A stretch of DNA of 64,000 nucleotides from Saprospirales bacterium (GTDB taxonomy: Bacteria > Bacteroidota > Bacteroidia > Chitinophagales > Saprospiraceae). Positions 8,734 through 18,670 of this stretch are shown here, in pieces; the first letter of the stretch is position 1, and every line of letters starts with the position of its first letter. Position numbers and translations under genes: made by a program. The stretch covers positions 84,291-148,290 of the forward strand of contig JADJBL010000012.1 in NCBI GenBank assembly GCA_016703765.1, in the 5' to 3' direction. The notes beneath the pieces are model-generated. The model was not told the origin of the DNA. It did no database searches and saw only the letters and a program-made list of their open reading frames with translations.

Positions 8734-10426
8734 ATGATCCAAGCCTACAAGTTGTTGTTGATTTCCGCCATACTGATCGTCTCCGCTTGCCGGGAGGATG
8801 TGGATCAATTCATTCCCCAGCCCGAAGAACCGGATACCGAATTCGTCTCCGCCGCTTTGCTCGGCAAGGTGCACTCTCTCGACGGAGCTTCCGTGGAGGG
8901 AGCACAGATCCGCTTTCACGGCTCCGCCACCGCCTCCGACGCATCGGGATTCTTTTTCCTCCCGGATGTATTGGCGCCCAGCCTGAATGCAGTGTTGGAG
9001 GTCAGCAGCCCCGGCTTTTTTACCGCATACCAGCGCCTACCCTGGACCGCCGGAGCAGAACTGCGCGCAGATATCAGCCTCGCCCCGAAAGACCTGGCAG
9101 CTTCCCTGCCCAATTCGACGGGCGGACAAATAGAGCTGCAAGAAGGCTTTTGGCTCGAGATCCCGCCACAGGGCCTGGAATACCAGACCGGCGATCCCTT
9201 TGACGGGAACGCCCAGATCTACGCCTATTGGATGGACCCTTCCGCGCCGGATTTTCATCAGCTGGCCCCGGCCGGCGCTTTTGGATTGGATTTCGACGGC
9301 GCACCGCGGTACCTCAGTTCATTTGGGGTCCTTGCCCTCGAACTGAGCGACGAAAATGGCCTTCCCCTTCGCACGGTCCCCGGGCAAACCCTCGACCTCC
9401 ACTTCCCGGTTCCTCCCTCCATGAGCGGAATCGCCCCTTCCGAGCTTTCGCTTTGGTCGTTCGACCCCTTGAATGGGGCCTGGAAGGAAAGCGCTTCCGT
9501 GTCGCTGTTCAATCAATATTATTCGGCAAAAACGCCCTCCGGCCTGTTCTGGAATGTGGCCTCTTCCAGGCCTTCCGTGACGGTGAAAGGCTGGATCAAA
9601 CGCCCCGACGGCAGCCCGGCACGGGAAAGTCAAATCCGCATCCTGGACTCCGGCGGTTCCTTCCTGGCACAGGGCAGCGCCCAAAATCTGGGCCAATTTA
9701 TCCTGTCCGTCCCCGGAAACACCCCAGCTACACTCCAACTGCTCGACCTGTGCGGCGATGAACAATATACCCAGCAACTCCCTTCCCTGCAGGGAAACGT
9801 CAGCCTGAACCCCATCGTGCTGGCTCAGGATGAGCATATCCTGGTGAAAGGAACCCTGCTCGATTGCGACGAAGCCCCCGTTTCGCTTGGCTATGTCCAG
9901 ATCCTGACGGGAGAAAAGGAAGTGCTGCTTCCCCTGGTGAATGGCTCGTTTTCCGCTTATCTGCCGGTATGCCCCGACGATATCGTCACCCTGATCGGGT
10001 TTGACCTGGACAGGGGCTTTCAAACCACTCCGGTGAGCTTCCCCGCAGGCGCGCAGGTGGACGCGGGCAATTGGATCCTGTGCAACGACGCTCCCGAATA
10101 CATCAGTTTTAACCTCGATGGAGAAGTGTACTTCAGCAGCGTGCCCGACCTGGATGTCGACGGGTCGCTTACAACTATTTTAGAGTCGTCCCTCGGCGTT
10201 TCGCTTTCCTTCGAAGGGAATGCGCCGGGCACTTACTCCGTGCTGCTGCCGGGCTTTTCCCTTCCGGGACTTACCGGTGCGAATACCAATTCCATCGATA
10301 TAGACCTGAATATTTCGAAGTTCGATCCCCGGGGGCTATGTGATCGGCTCCTTTAACGGGAAAGCCACCGAATTGGGTGGGGCGGAGCGGCAGATTTCCG
10401 GGGTATTTAAACTGCAGAGGATTTGA
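8734..10426 (+). CDS. Surface lipoprotein with carboxypeptidase-regulatory-like repeats, frameshifted at 3' end
   Basis: I chose ATG 8734 because it opens a lipoprotein signal (LLLISAILIVSAC). Residues ~40-110 form a CarboxypepD-regulatory-like fold (LLGKVHSLDGASVEGAQIRF, DASGFFFLPD). A second such domain follows near residue 290 (VKGWIKRPDGSPARESQIRI) and a third near 385. The frame breaks at ~10330 in 'ccccggggg'. In the shifted frame the expected closing strands appear (GYVIGSFNGKA…ISGVFKLQRI) with a stop at 10424-10426, only 1 bp before the convergent AAA gene's stop. No enzymatic domain is visible; the role is probably surface binding or structural. Confidence 0.7.
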
Positions 10427-12700
10427 TTATTTAACCTCTACCACCAGTTTTTCCTCGACAATATCCAGCAAAAGCGTCCGCGCCAGCGGCGTCGGATTCT
10501 TTACCAGCCAGCGGGACAGGGGGTAGACAATATGGTCTTCGATGGCCCGCTGCAAGGGCCTGGCCCCATATCTTTCGTCGAACCCCACTTTGACGAGCCG
10601 TTCGAGCAGACGCTCGGAGTATTCCAGCCGGATCTTGTATTTGGCGATGCCCTCGCGCTTTTCCAGGTCCCTTAATTCTTTAATGGCAATTTTCCCGATA
10701 TCTTCTTTTCCCAGGGCATTGAAAAGGACCATTTGGTCGAGGCGGTTGACGAATTCGGGGCGGAAGAATTTTTCGACCGCGGAGAAAAAACGGCGCTCAA
10801 ACGAGGTGGCGTCTCCAAAACCGATCGATTTTTGGCTTTGAGCCCCCAGGTTGCTGGTCATAATGATAATGGTATTTCGAAAATCCGTAACCCGGCCCAC
10901 CGAGTCGACGAGGATGCCTTCGTCCAGCACGGTGAGGAGGGCGTCGAAAACCGATGAATGGGCTTTTTCGACCTCGTCGAGCAGCAACACGGCAAAAGGC
11001 CGTTCGCGAATCTCCTTGACGACCAATCCGACCTCCTGTCCGAAGCCGATGAGCCGGGAGAGCTCTCCCGGCGCCTGAAACTCGCTCATGTCGATGCGCA
11101 CCAGCGGTTTTTTGCGCTGACCCTTTCCGAAAAAATAATCGGCGAGAGCCTGCGCGCTGGCCGTTTTGCCCACCCCGGTAGGTCCGGCGAACAAGAGCGT
11201 AGTGATCGGCTTATGCGGATTGTTCAGGCCGGCCTTGTAAATTTTGACGATGCCGCACAACTTCTCCACCGCTTCCTCCTGGCCGATAATCCGCCGGTTG
11301 AAATAGTCGCGGAGCTCTTCCTGGTCGAGCAGCATGTCGTCGCGGAGAAAGATTTCCGGAAGGCCGGTTTGCTGGGTAAACTGGGTGATCACCTCCTCGA
11401 CGCCGATCTTCAGCTGTCCCGAAATGCGGGCGTCGTGAACGCACTGGGCCAGAAATTTGATCCCCTTCCCCGGAAACACCTCATAGGGATAATAGCGTTT
11501 CAACAGCCGGTAGGCCAATTGCTGGGAGTCGCCCGGAATGGCGATGTCCTGGGTCTGCTGGATATAGGTCGAAAACTTTTCCAGAATGATATGCACCGTC
11601 TTTTCCTCCATCGGCGGAATCTCCACCACCTGAAACAGTTCGGCAAAACCGGGCAGCATTTGCCGGAGCCGGTCCAGCTGAACAGGGGTCAATTCTCCGA
11701 CCAGTTGCAGGTCGCCCTGACGGAGGTAGGATTGTATAAAGGCCGCGACGGAATCCTCCGCGCCATAGCCCCCGGTGAGCAGCAATTGCATGAGGTCCTC
11801 CACCCAGAGGATGCCGTTGACCCATTTGAGTTCCTGAATCAATTGCTCCACCAACTCCTGCCATTCCCCGAGGTATTTGGTGGTGGCGGTGATCCTTTGG
11901 GCCATGATGCGCCAGAAGGTCCTTTTCCTCGATTCGCGCCTGCTTTCGGAGTGGATCTTGCGCATGGCCTGGCGCAGGACCGCGCTTTTCCCGGCGCCGC
12001 TTGGGCCGACCAGCAGGACATTGGCCCGTTGGTATACGAGTTTTTCCATCACCTGGCTCACCGCCCATTCCATTTCCCAGGCCACCTCCGGAAAGGAGTT
12101 GCGCTGCCTGGCGCCGCCCGCGAAAGGGTAGGGTTCCGTCAGGCGATCGAGGACCTGGTTCTTCTCTTCAAACACAAAGGGCTTCCAGACCGGATTTCTG
12201 TCCAGATTGACGCGGATCTCCACCTGATCCATTTCGGGCAGGGGCATTTGGGCATACTGGTAGAGCAGCTCCGGCGGGTAGGCATACAGCAGGTTGGTCG
12301 CAAAACTGCGTATAAGGCTGTTGAGTTCCGAGGGGTCGTAATAAATAAAACTCTCCCCCAATAGCGGAAAATGACATTCCAGATGGCCGTAAAAGCTCTC
12401 TCCCGTTAGGGCCGGCACGGGAATTTCCACCGGATGGGTAAGCTGGAAAGCTTTTCCCTTCAAGCGATAGGTCGGCGTGATCCGGACGCGGACGATGCGC
12501 AAAGTCGCCCGATAGAGATCCGATTCCGGGTAGGTAGCCGTTTTTTTATACTCTTTGGCCAGGAAATCCGTCAGTGATTTTTTGACTTTTCGAAGGTCGT
12601 GTTCGACCACCTGGTAATCCGTGCCCAGCAACATGCCGAGCACTGCGTCGTCGGCAAGGCGAAAATAAAGCAGGGGATAGGTCAGGTTTTCGAGCGCCAT
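10427..12700 (-). CDS. ClpB/ClpA-like double AAA+ ATPase with unusual N-terminal domain
   Basis: 757 residues. Residues 1-200 do not resemble the Clp N-domain repeat. The first AAA+ module has Walker A GPSGAGKSA (232-240), a pore-loop-like KYLGEW (~275-280) and a reduced Walker B, GILWVED (296-302). The second has Walker A GPTGVGKT (506-513), IGFGQEVG as a pore-loop counterpart, Walker B VLLLDEVEKAH, sensor TSNLGAQ and the ClpB C-terminal signature FDERYGARPLQRAIE. There is no ClpB middle coiled coil between the modules and no obvious ClpP-binding loop. It is therefore a Hsp100-type unfoldase of unknown client. It is divergent from a vWA protein gene at 12838, a possible functional partner. 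Confidence 0.85.
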   Translation of the reverse strand: MALENLTYPLLYFRLADDAVLGMLLGTDYQVVEHDLRKVKKSLTDFLAKEYKKTATYPESDLYRATLRIVRVRITPTYRLKGKAFQLTHPVEIPVPALTGESFYGHLECHFPLLGESFIYYDPSELNSLIRSFATNLLYAYPPELLYQYAQMPLPEMDQVEIRVNLDRNPVWKPFVFEEKNQVLDRLTEPYPFAGGARQRNSFPEVAWEMEWAVSQVMEKLVYQRANVLLVGPSGAGKSAVLRQAMRKIHSESRRESRKRTFWRIMAQRITATTKYLGEWQELVEQLIQELKWVNGILWVEDLMQLLLTGGYGAEDSVAAFIQSYLRQGDLQLVGELTPVQLDRLRQMLPGFAELFQVVEIPPMEEKTVHIILEKFSTYIQQTQDIAIPGDSQQLAYRLLKRYYPYEVFPGKGIKFLAQCVHDARISGQLKIGVEEVITQFTQQTGLPEIFLRDDMLLDQEELRDYFNRRIIGQEEAVEKLCGIVKIYKAGLNNPHKPITTLLFAGPTGVGKTASAQALADYFFGKGQRKKPLVRIDMSEFQAPGELSRLIGFGQEVGLVVKEIRERPFAVLLLDEVEKAHSSVFDALLTVLDEGILVDSVGRVTDFRNTIIIMTSNLGAQSQKSIGFGDATSFERRFFSAVEKFFRPEFVNRLDQMVLFNALGKEDIGKIAIKELRDLEKREGIAKYKIRLEYSERLLERLVKVGFDERYGARPLQRAIEDHIVYPLSRWLVKNPTPLARTLLLDIVEEKLVVEVK

Positions 12701-12784
12701 GCGGGCTAAGATACCGCAAACTTGTTAATACTTCGTTAAGAAGAGGGCCTCTTGCGCCAAATTTTGCGGGTTTGCCATCCTGTG

Positions 12785-12818
12785 TTTGAATTTCCTTAAC
12801 CCTCCCTTTTTATATTTC
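12785..12818 (+). promoter_or_regulatory. Putative Bacteroidota-type promoter upstream of the vWA gene
   Basis: TTTG at 12785-12788 and TATATTTC at 12811-12818 are separated by 22 bp, close to the Bacteroidota consensus (TTTG near -33, TAnnTTTG near -7). They end 19 bp before the ATG at 12838. Pattern match only. Confidence 0.4.
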
Positions 12819-12837
12819 ACCATTAAACCATATCGTT

Positions 12838-13971
12838 ATGCTTAAATCCATTTTCGGGCTGTTATCTTTTCTGGTAATCATGCCCGCCACCGTTGAGAAT
12901 TTGCCCTCCCAAACCGAAGATTCAAAAGGCCACCACATCCAGGTAGCCTTATTGCTGGACACCTCCAACAGCATGGACGGCCTGATCGATCAGGCCAAAT
13001 CGCAATTATGGAAAATGGTCAACGAACTGGCCACCTCCAAAAAAGACGGAGAATCTCCCACTATTGAAATCGCACTTTACGAGTATGGAAATGACGCGCT
13101 GTCCGGCGCCGAAGGCTACATCCGCCAGGTGACCGGCCTCACCGCAGACCTCGACCTCGTATCCGAAAAACTCTTTGGCCTGACAACCAACGGCGGTAGC
13201 GAATATTGCGGCGCCGTGATCAACCGCGCCGTGGGGCAACTGGTTTGGTCGGACAGCAATGACGATATGAAAATCATCATCGTCGCCGGAAACGAACCCT
13301 TCGACCAGGGCCCGGATCCCTACCGCGATGCATGCAAAACCGCTATCGGCAAAGGGATCATGATCAACACGATCTTTTGCGGCAACTACGACGAAGGGGT
13401 CAGGACTTTCTGGAAAGACGGCGCCGACCTCGCAGACGGCAAATATTTTAACATCGACCAGGACCAACAAGTCATTCATATTTCCACCCCCCACGACCAG
13501 CGCATCCTCGACCTGAATGAAAAACTGAACAGCACCTACATTGGATATGGCGACCAGGGCGAACAACGGGTCCAGATGCAAAGCACACAAGACTCCAACG
13601 CCGCCAGCTATGGCGCCGCCAACGCCGCCGAACGCGCATCCTTCAAAGCAAAAGAATCCTACAAAAACACCTCCTGGGACCTCGTAGACGCCATGGAAGA
13701 AGATGAGGCCGTGATCGAAAAACTGGATAAGGACGACCTTCCCGCAGAAATGAAGGACATGGACAAGAAGGAGCAAAAGGAATACGTCGAGGCCAAAGCC
13801 AAGGAGCGCGAAGAAGTCCGCAAGGAAATCCTCGAACTGGAAGAAAAAGCCAAAGAATATCAGGCTGAAAAACGCAAAGAAATGTCTGAAAGCGGCGAAG
13901 ACACCCTCGACAAGGTGATGTCCAAAACCATCCGCGAACAGGCGGAGAAGAAAGGATTTAAATACAACTAG
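12838..13971 (+). CDS. Secreted von Willebrand factor A domain protein with C-terminal coiled coil
   Basis: 377 residues with an N-terminal hydrophobic signal segment. A vWA domain runs from ~33 to ~220: the MIDAS motif DTSNS is at 41-45, and there is a conserved NGGSEYCG segment and IIIVAGNEPF. Residues ~275-377 are strongly charged and helical (repeated EEK/KER runs), which fits a coiled coil. Such proteins bind partners in a metal-dependent way in the periplasm or outside. It is divergent from the Clp-like ATPase and followed by a VIT-vWA gene across an octamer-repeat palindrome, so these may form one functional group. Confidence 0.8.
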   Translation: MLKSIFGLLSFLVIMPATVENLPSQTEDSKGHHIQVALLLDTSNSMDGLIDQAKSQLWKMVNELATSKKDGESPTIEIALYEYGNDALSGAEGYIRQVTGLTADLDLVSEKLFGLTTNGGSEYCGAVINRAVGQLVWSDSNDDMKIIIVAGNEPFDQGPDPYRDACKTAIGKGIMINTIFCGNYDEGVRTFWKDGADLADGKYFNIDQDQQVIHISTPHDQRILDLNEKLNSTYIGYGDQGEQRVQMQSTQDSNAASYGAANAAERASFKAKESYKNTSWDLVDAMEEDEAVIEKLDKDDLPAEMKDMDKKEQKEYVEAKAKEREEVRKEILELEEKAKEYQAEKRKEMSESGEDTLDKVMSKTIREQAEKKGFKYN

Positions 13972-14066
13972 GTTGTTAGGTGATTGGGTTGTTAGGTTGT
14001 TGGGTTATTAGGATGAATTCCCCCAACAACCTAACAACCTAAACACCAAATAACCCAACCACCCAA
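13971..14066. repeat. Palindrome built from GGTTGTTA-type octamer units
   Basis: The left arm (13971-14012) repeats variants of GGTTGTTA / GGTTGTTGGG. The right arm (14020-14066) carries the complements (CAACAACCTAACAACCT…AACCCAACCACCCAA). It starts at the stop codon of the vWA gene and ends 3 bp before the next ATG, so it forms the whole 5' leader of the VIT gene. It could be a terminator or attenuator. Confidence 0.8.
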
Positions 14067-14069
14067 ATT

Positions 14070-16274
14070 ATGATAAAGCTTTTTCCCATTAGCCTGCTTC
14101 TTACTATTAGCATAATCCCGGCCCTGTCACAAAGAATCATCATCCCCGAACCGCCCATGCCGAGGCCCCAGCCGGGGATGTTCGAGCTGGAGTTGAGGGA
14201 GCTGAAGGTCGATGTGTCGATCGAAAACGGGAACGCGACGACGACCCTGGACCAGGTGTTTTTCAACCCCACGGCCAACCAGTTGCAGGGGAATTACATG
14301 TTTCCGCTGCCCAAAGAGGTGGCGGTGCAGCAGTTTACGATGTTCATCAATGGGGTAGAAACGAAAGGAGAACTCCTCGACGCTCAAAAGGCCCGGCAGA
14401 TTTACGAGGATATCGTGAGGCGTTTTCAGGACCCGGCCTTGCTCGAATTCAGCGAACAAGGGTTGGCCAGGATGCGGGTTTTCCCCATCCAGCCGCACTC
14501 CGAGGTCCGCATCAAGCTGGTTTACCAACACTACCTTCCGGAAGACAACCGGACATTGGCCTATTCTCTTCCGTTTTCCAATACCAAACAGAAGGTGAAA
14601 ACGGCTGCAGTGCGGGTGCGGATCAAATCTTCCGACCCTCTGAAGGCCATCTATTCCCCGACCCATGCGGTGGACGTTCACCGCGACGGAGAGCGCGAAG
14701 CTTCGGTGGGTTTCGAATTGGGGGATAGCCCGCTCAATCATGCCTTCCAGCTTTTCTATCAGACCACCCGAAATATCCTCGACGCCTCTCTGCTCAGCTA
14801 CCGCGACGGATCCGATCCGAAGGGCTTCTTTTCCGTCAATTTGAGTCCGGGGTATGGCGAAATGTCTTCCATCGCCGAAAAGGACGTCATTTTCATCGTC
14901 GACGCCTCCGGCAGTATGTCCGGCGACAAGATGGAGCAGGCCCGCAAAGCCCTTCAGTTTTGCATCGACAAGCTCGGCCCCAACGACGCATTCAACATCG
15001 TGCGATTCTCCACCGAAGCCAGCCGACTGTTCGACCGCCTGGTAGAAGCCAAGCCTTCCAACAAGACACTTGCGCTCGATTTTGTCAAGAAACTGGAAGC
15101 CATCGGCGGGACGAACGTGGAGGAGGGATTTCAGTTGGCGCTCGAAAACCAGGCAGCCAGAACCGGCAGGCCTTTGTTCCTGCTCTTTTTCACCGATGGA
15201 AAACCGACGATCGGCGAAACGCAGATCGACCCCTTGCTCAAGCGCATCGAAAGCTTCGGCATCAAAGGGTCGAGGGTGTTCACCATCGGCATCGGCACGG
15301 AGCTCAACGCCCAGTTGCTCGACCGCCTGACCGAACAAACCCTGGGCTACCGGATGTATGTCGCCGCCAACGAAGACCTGGAGCAAAAGGTGTCCGATTT
15401 CTACCTCAAGATCGCCTACCCCGTGCTGACGGACATCGAATGGAGCATCGACGGAGGGATAAAAACCTCTGAGGTGTATCCGAAAAAACTGCCCGACCTG
15501 TTCCGCGGCGAATCGCTGGCTTTGTTCGGCCGTTACGAGGGCAAAGGCCCCGGCAAACTGAAGCTGAGCGGTAAAATGAACGGATCGCCGGTGTCCTACA
15601 CTTTCGATCTGAATTTTCCGGAAGAAGAAACGCGCAACGCCTTTCTCCCGCCCTTGTGGGGCACGCGGGCTGTGGGATACCTGTTAGAGCAAATCCGGCT
15701 TCGCGGAGAGTCGAAGGAACTGGTGGACGAGGTGGTCCGGATTGCCAAAAAATACGGCATCCTCACACCTTATACCAGCTACCTGATCATCGAGGACGAG
15801 GCTATGCTGATCGGCCAGAACCGCATGCGGGAGGACGACGCCCTGTTTGCACCCCGCATGACCACGGCGGACAAGCAGCGGCAATCCGGCGAATACAAGG
15901 ACGCCGTTTCGGAAGAAGGCGCCGGCAGCGTCCGCGCCAGCGATGAATTTCAGACCATGAACCAATCCACCAACCTCGCCGATGCCCAGGTGGGAAAAAG
16001 CCGTATGCAGTACGGCGGACCCGGAAATACCCACAACATGGTCGAGGAAGTAGCCCAGGTGCAAGGCAGGGCCCTTTACAATAACAACGGCGCCTGGCAG
16101 GACAGCGACTGGGCAGAAGCAGTCTCCAACCGAAACAAGGTCAACCGCGTCCAGTTCAATACCACGGCCTATTACCAGCTCCTGAAAGACCAGCCCGATA
16201 CCGCTCCTTTCCTGAGCCTAGGACAGAATGTCCGCTTCTTTTGGGAAGGGGAATGGTGGGAAGTTTATTTGTGA
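14070..16274 (+). CDS. VIT and von Willebrand A domain protein (inter-alpha-trypsin inhibitor-like)
   Basis: 734 residues with a signal peptide (LLLTISIIPALSQ). A VIT domain covers ~38-155 (LDQVFFNPTANQLQGNYMFP, ELLDAQKARQIYEDIVRR, ARMRVFPIQP). A vWA domain covers ~270-440 with MIDAS DASGSMSG (278-285) and FTDGKPTIGE. After residue ~530 a helical segment (GYLLEQIRLRGESKELVDEV, KKYGILTPYTSY) is typical of bacterial VIT-vWA proteins. The C-terminus is low-complexity and ends in an aromatic-rich tail (FFWEGEWWEVYL). It is an extracytoplasmic protein of unknown partner, intact and without sorting domain. Confidence 0.85.
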   Translation: MIKLFPISLLLTISIIPALSQRIIIPEPPMPRPQPGMFELELRELKVDVSIENGNATTTLDQVFFNPTANQLQGNYMFPLPKEVAVQQFTMFINGVETKGELLDAQKARQIYEDIVRRFQDPALLEFSEQGLARMRVFPIQPHSEVRIKLVYQHYLPEDNRTLAYSLPFSNTKQKVKTAAVRVRIKSSDPLKAIYSPTHAVDVHRDGEREASVGFELGDSPLNHAFQLFYQTTRNILDASLLSYRDGSDPKGFFSVNLSPGYGEMSSIAEKDVIFIVDASGSMSGDKMEQARKALQFCIDKLGPNDAFNIVRFSTEASRLFDRLVEAKPSNKTLALDFVKKLEAIGGTNVEEGFQLALENQAARTGRPLFLLFFTDGKPTIGETQIDPLLKRIESFGIKGSRVFTIGIGTELNAQLLDRLTEQTLGYRMYVAANEDLEQKVSDFYLKIAYPVLTDIEWSIDGGIKTSEVYPKKLPDLFRGESLALFGRYEGKGPGKLKLSGKMNGSPVSYTFDLNFPEEETRNAFLPPLWGTRAVGYLLEQIRLRGESKELVDEVVRIAKKYGILTPYTSYLIIEDEAMLIGQNRMREDDALFAPRMTTADKQRQSGEYKDAVSEEGAGSVRASDEFQTMNQSTNLADAQVGKSRMQYGGPGNTHNMVEEVAQVQGRALYNNNGAWQDSDWAEAVSNRNKVNRVQFNTTAYYQLLKDQPDTAPFLSLGQNVRFFWEGEWWEVYL

Positions 16275-16334
16275 TTGAGTGATTGAGTGATTGAGTGATT
16301 CTTTCACTCAATCACTCAATCACTCAATGATTCA
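16271..16334. repeat. Palindrome of GATTGAGT octamer units between convergent genes
   Basis: The left arm 16271-16300 is GTGATTGAGT…, about 3.5 tandem octamers. The right arm 16305-16334 is the complement (ACTCAATC units) with a 4-5-nt loop. It touches the stop codons of both flanking convergent genes, so a bidirectional terminator role is likely. Confidence 0.85.
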
Positions 16335-18484
16335 CTTAACGAGCTTCATTTCCCCCACCAGCCTTTCCGCTCCCCCCAGCTTATCGATAATGAACAGCAG
16401 GTACCTGGCGTCGACCATGATATTGCGGCAGAGTGCGCCGTCGTAGTAGATGTCGCTCATGGTGCCTTCCCAGACCCGGTCGAAATTGAGGCCGATGAGG
16501 TTGCCGGCGCCGTCGACCACGGGGCTGCCGGAGTTGCCGCCGGTGGTGTGGTTGGTGCCGATAAAGCCGACGGGCATTTCCCCTTTTACCCCGTACGGGC
16601 CGTAGTCCTTCCTGTCGTATAGTTGCCGGAGCTTTTCGGAGACATCGTATTCGTAGTCGCCGGGGATATACTTTTCCATGACGCCGGCGAGGGTGGTCTG
16701 GAAGCCGTATTTCACGCCGTCCCGGGGTGAATAGCCCGCGACCTTGCCGTAGGTAACCCGAAGCGTACCATTGGCATCGGGGTAAAAGCGTTTATTGGGG
16801 AAGGCCTCGATGAGCCCCTGCATGTACTGGCGTTGCAACTCGTTGAGGTGTTCGGTGAATTCATTGACTACCGGGGCTACTTTGGTGGAGTAGGCGTCAT
16901 TGAGCTCGTTGGCGAGCTGGTAAAACGGGTCGGACTCCAGGGCCTTAACCAGCTCTTCGGGGCTGCCCTCCAGCAATTTTTTGAGCTTTTCGGGATCGGC
17001 GAACAGGGTGGCGCCGTATAGCTCGGCAGCCCAGGCGGCGTAATCTCCCTGGTGCAATTCCACCCGTTTCAGACTGTCTTCGGGCAGGAAGCTGGCATTG
17101 ACTTCCGTAAAATATTTTTCCATGATCCCGGCAAAGATCTTTTGGTCCAGGCCCGGATCGTATTCGGCGTAAAAAGAATTCAAGGCTGCGAGGTTGGGTT
17201 CGATATTGGTCTGATAACCCGTTTCGCCCTGGGACTGGAAGGTCCTTACCAGACGGGCGAGGCGAAATGCGACCCGGAAAAGCTCGACATTGACGCCCAC
17301 GGCCTCCGTATAATAGGTTCTGGCCCGGTGGAAAGGCTCCATTTCGGAATAGGTACTGCGGAAATCCTGGAGCAGGTGTCCGAATTTTCCGTTCAATTCC
17401 GAATTATCGCGGAGCAGCTCGTCGAATTGTTCTTCCACGTGCTGTTTTTTACCGATGGCGCCGGCTTTTCGCAAACCCTGCATTTCCCCCCTCCACTTTT
17501 TCCAACCATTTGAAATGCCCGACTGTTTGGAGGCGTATTTCAGTTTGGTCTCCGGATTTTTACGCATGGCCTCCCCGATATGCCCCAGGGAAATATCGCG
17601 CATCCCAACACGGATAGGATCGGTTACTTCCAACACCTGATTCACGCCATAGGACGGGAGGTAGGAACTGGTACGCCCGGAAAGCCCATGACCAACGTAA
17701 AATCGCCTTCTTTAACCCCTTTGATGGAAATGGGCAGGAAATGTTTGGACTGAAAAGGAACGTTGGAGGCAGAGTACCCGGCGGGAAGATTGTCCCGCCC
17801 GGAGTATATCCTGAACAGCGAAAAATCTCCGGAATGCCTGGGCCAGACCCAGTTGTCGGTATCGTCGCCGAACTTGCCTACCGAGGAGGGCGGAGCGCCG
17901 ACGAGGCGCACATCCGTGTAGGTCACCGTGACGAAGAGGAAATATTGGATACCCTCGTAGAAGGACTGGGTAAAGGCCTCTTCATGGGGTTTAAGCGCGG
18001 CGTTTTTTCGAACCTTGTCGAGGTTGGCATCGACCAGCGATTGGCGATCCCGGGGGGGCAGGTCGGGTGAAACCCCTTCCAGGGCCTGGGCGGTGACGTC
18101 CTCCATTCGGACGACAAACATGACCTCCAGTCCGGGGTTGGGCAGCTCATCGGCCATGGTGGCGGCCCAAAAGCCGTCCTCCACGTAATTGTTTTCCATC
18201 GTGGAGCGGTCCTGGATCTGGTCGAAACCGCAATGGTGGTTGGTCAGCAGGAGCCCGTTCGGGCTGATCAGGCTTGCCGTGCAACCTCCGTCGAATTGGA
18301 CAATGGCGTCCTTCAGGCTTGGCTTGAGTTCGCTGTAAATCTCGTCGGCCGTCATTTTCATGCCCATGCTCCGCATTTCCGCTTCATTCCGGACCAGGTA
18401 ATTGGGCAACCACATTCCCTCCTGAGCGCTTAGGGTTCCGAGGAGGATGAATAAAAAGAGGGAAAGGCCGATAAACTTTTTCAT
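16332..18484 (-). CDS. S46 family dipeptidyl-peptidase, DPP11-like (one frameshift)
   Basis: It removes dipeptides from peptide N-termini in the periplasm. The start at 18484 opens a signal peptide (FIGLSLFLFILLGTLSAQ). The N-terminal piece has FDGGCTASLISPNGLLLTNH with the catalytic His in TNHHC. The frame is lost at ~17685, just after MGFPG; one extra base restores RTSSYLPSYGVNQVLEVT. The C-terminal piece carries GGNSGSP with the catalytic Ser. The residue 18 positions after that Ser is Arg (in GLNFDR). In the studied P. gingivalis enzymes this position is Arg in Asp/Glu-specific DPP11 and Gly in DPP7, which points to acidic P1 preference. Merged length ~717 residues, normal for S46. Confidence 0.88.
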
Positions 18485-18626
18485 AGGCATGTACTTTTAC
18501 TTTTTGGAAGCACAATATAGAGAAATGATCTTTTGTACTCTTTGGACATACCGTCATTGCTTTGTCTGAAAAAGACAAATCCCCGATTATATTGCGCCCT
18601 TCGCGGTGGAGAAACGATTAAAAACA

Positions 18627-18634
18627 TATATTTG
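18627..18634 (+). promoter_or_regulatory. Putative -7 element (TATATTTG) upstream of the subtilase gene
   Basis: An exact match to the Bacteroidota TAnnTTTG -7 element, 36 bp before the ATG at 18671. No good TTTG is found at the usual -33 distance, so this is tentative. Confidence 0.35.
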
Positions 18635-18670
18635 ACGGGCCTATGGTCATGTAGGCCTTGAAACTGAAAC

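Noticed and set aside
10958..12364. 468-codon open frame on the plus strand, antisense to the Clp-like ATPase
   Set aside because: It mirrors the codon structure of the real gene in high-GC DNA, has His/Gly/Leu-rich shadow composition and no motif.
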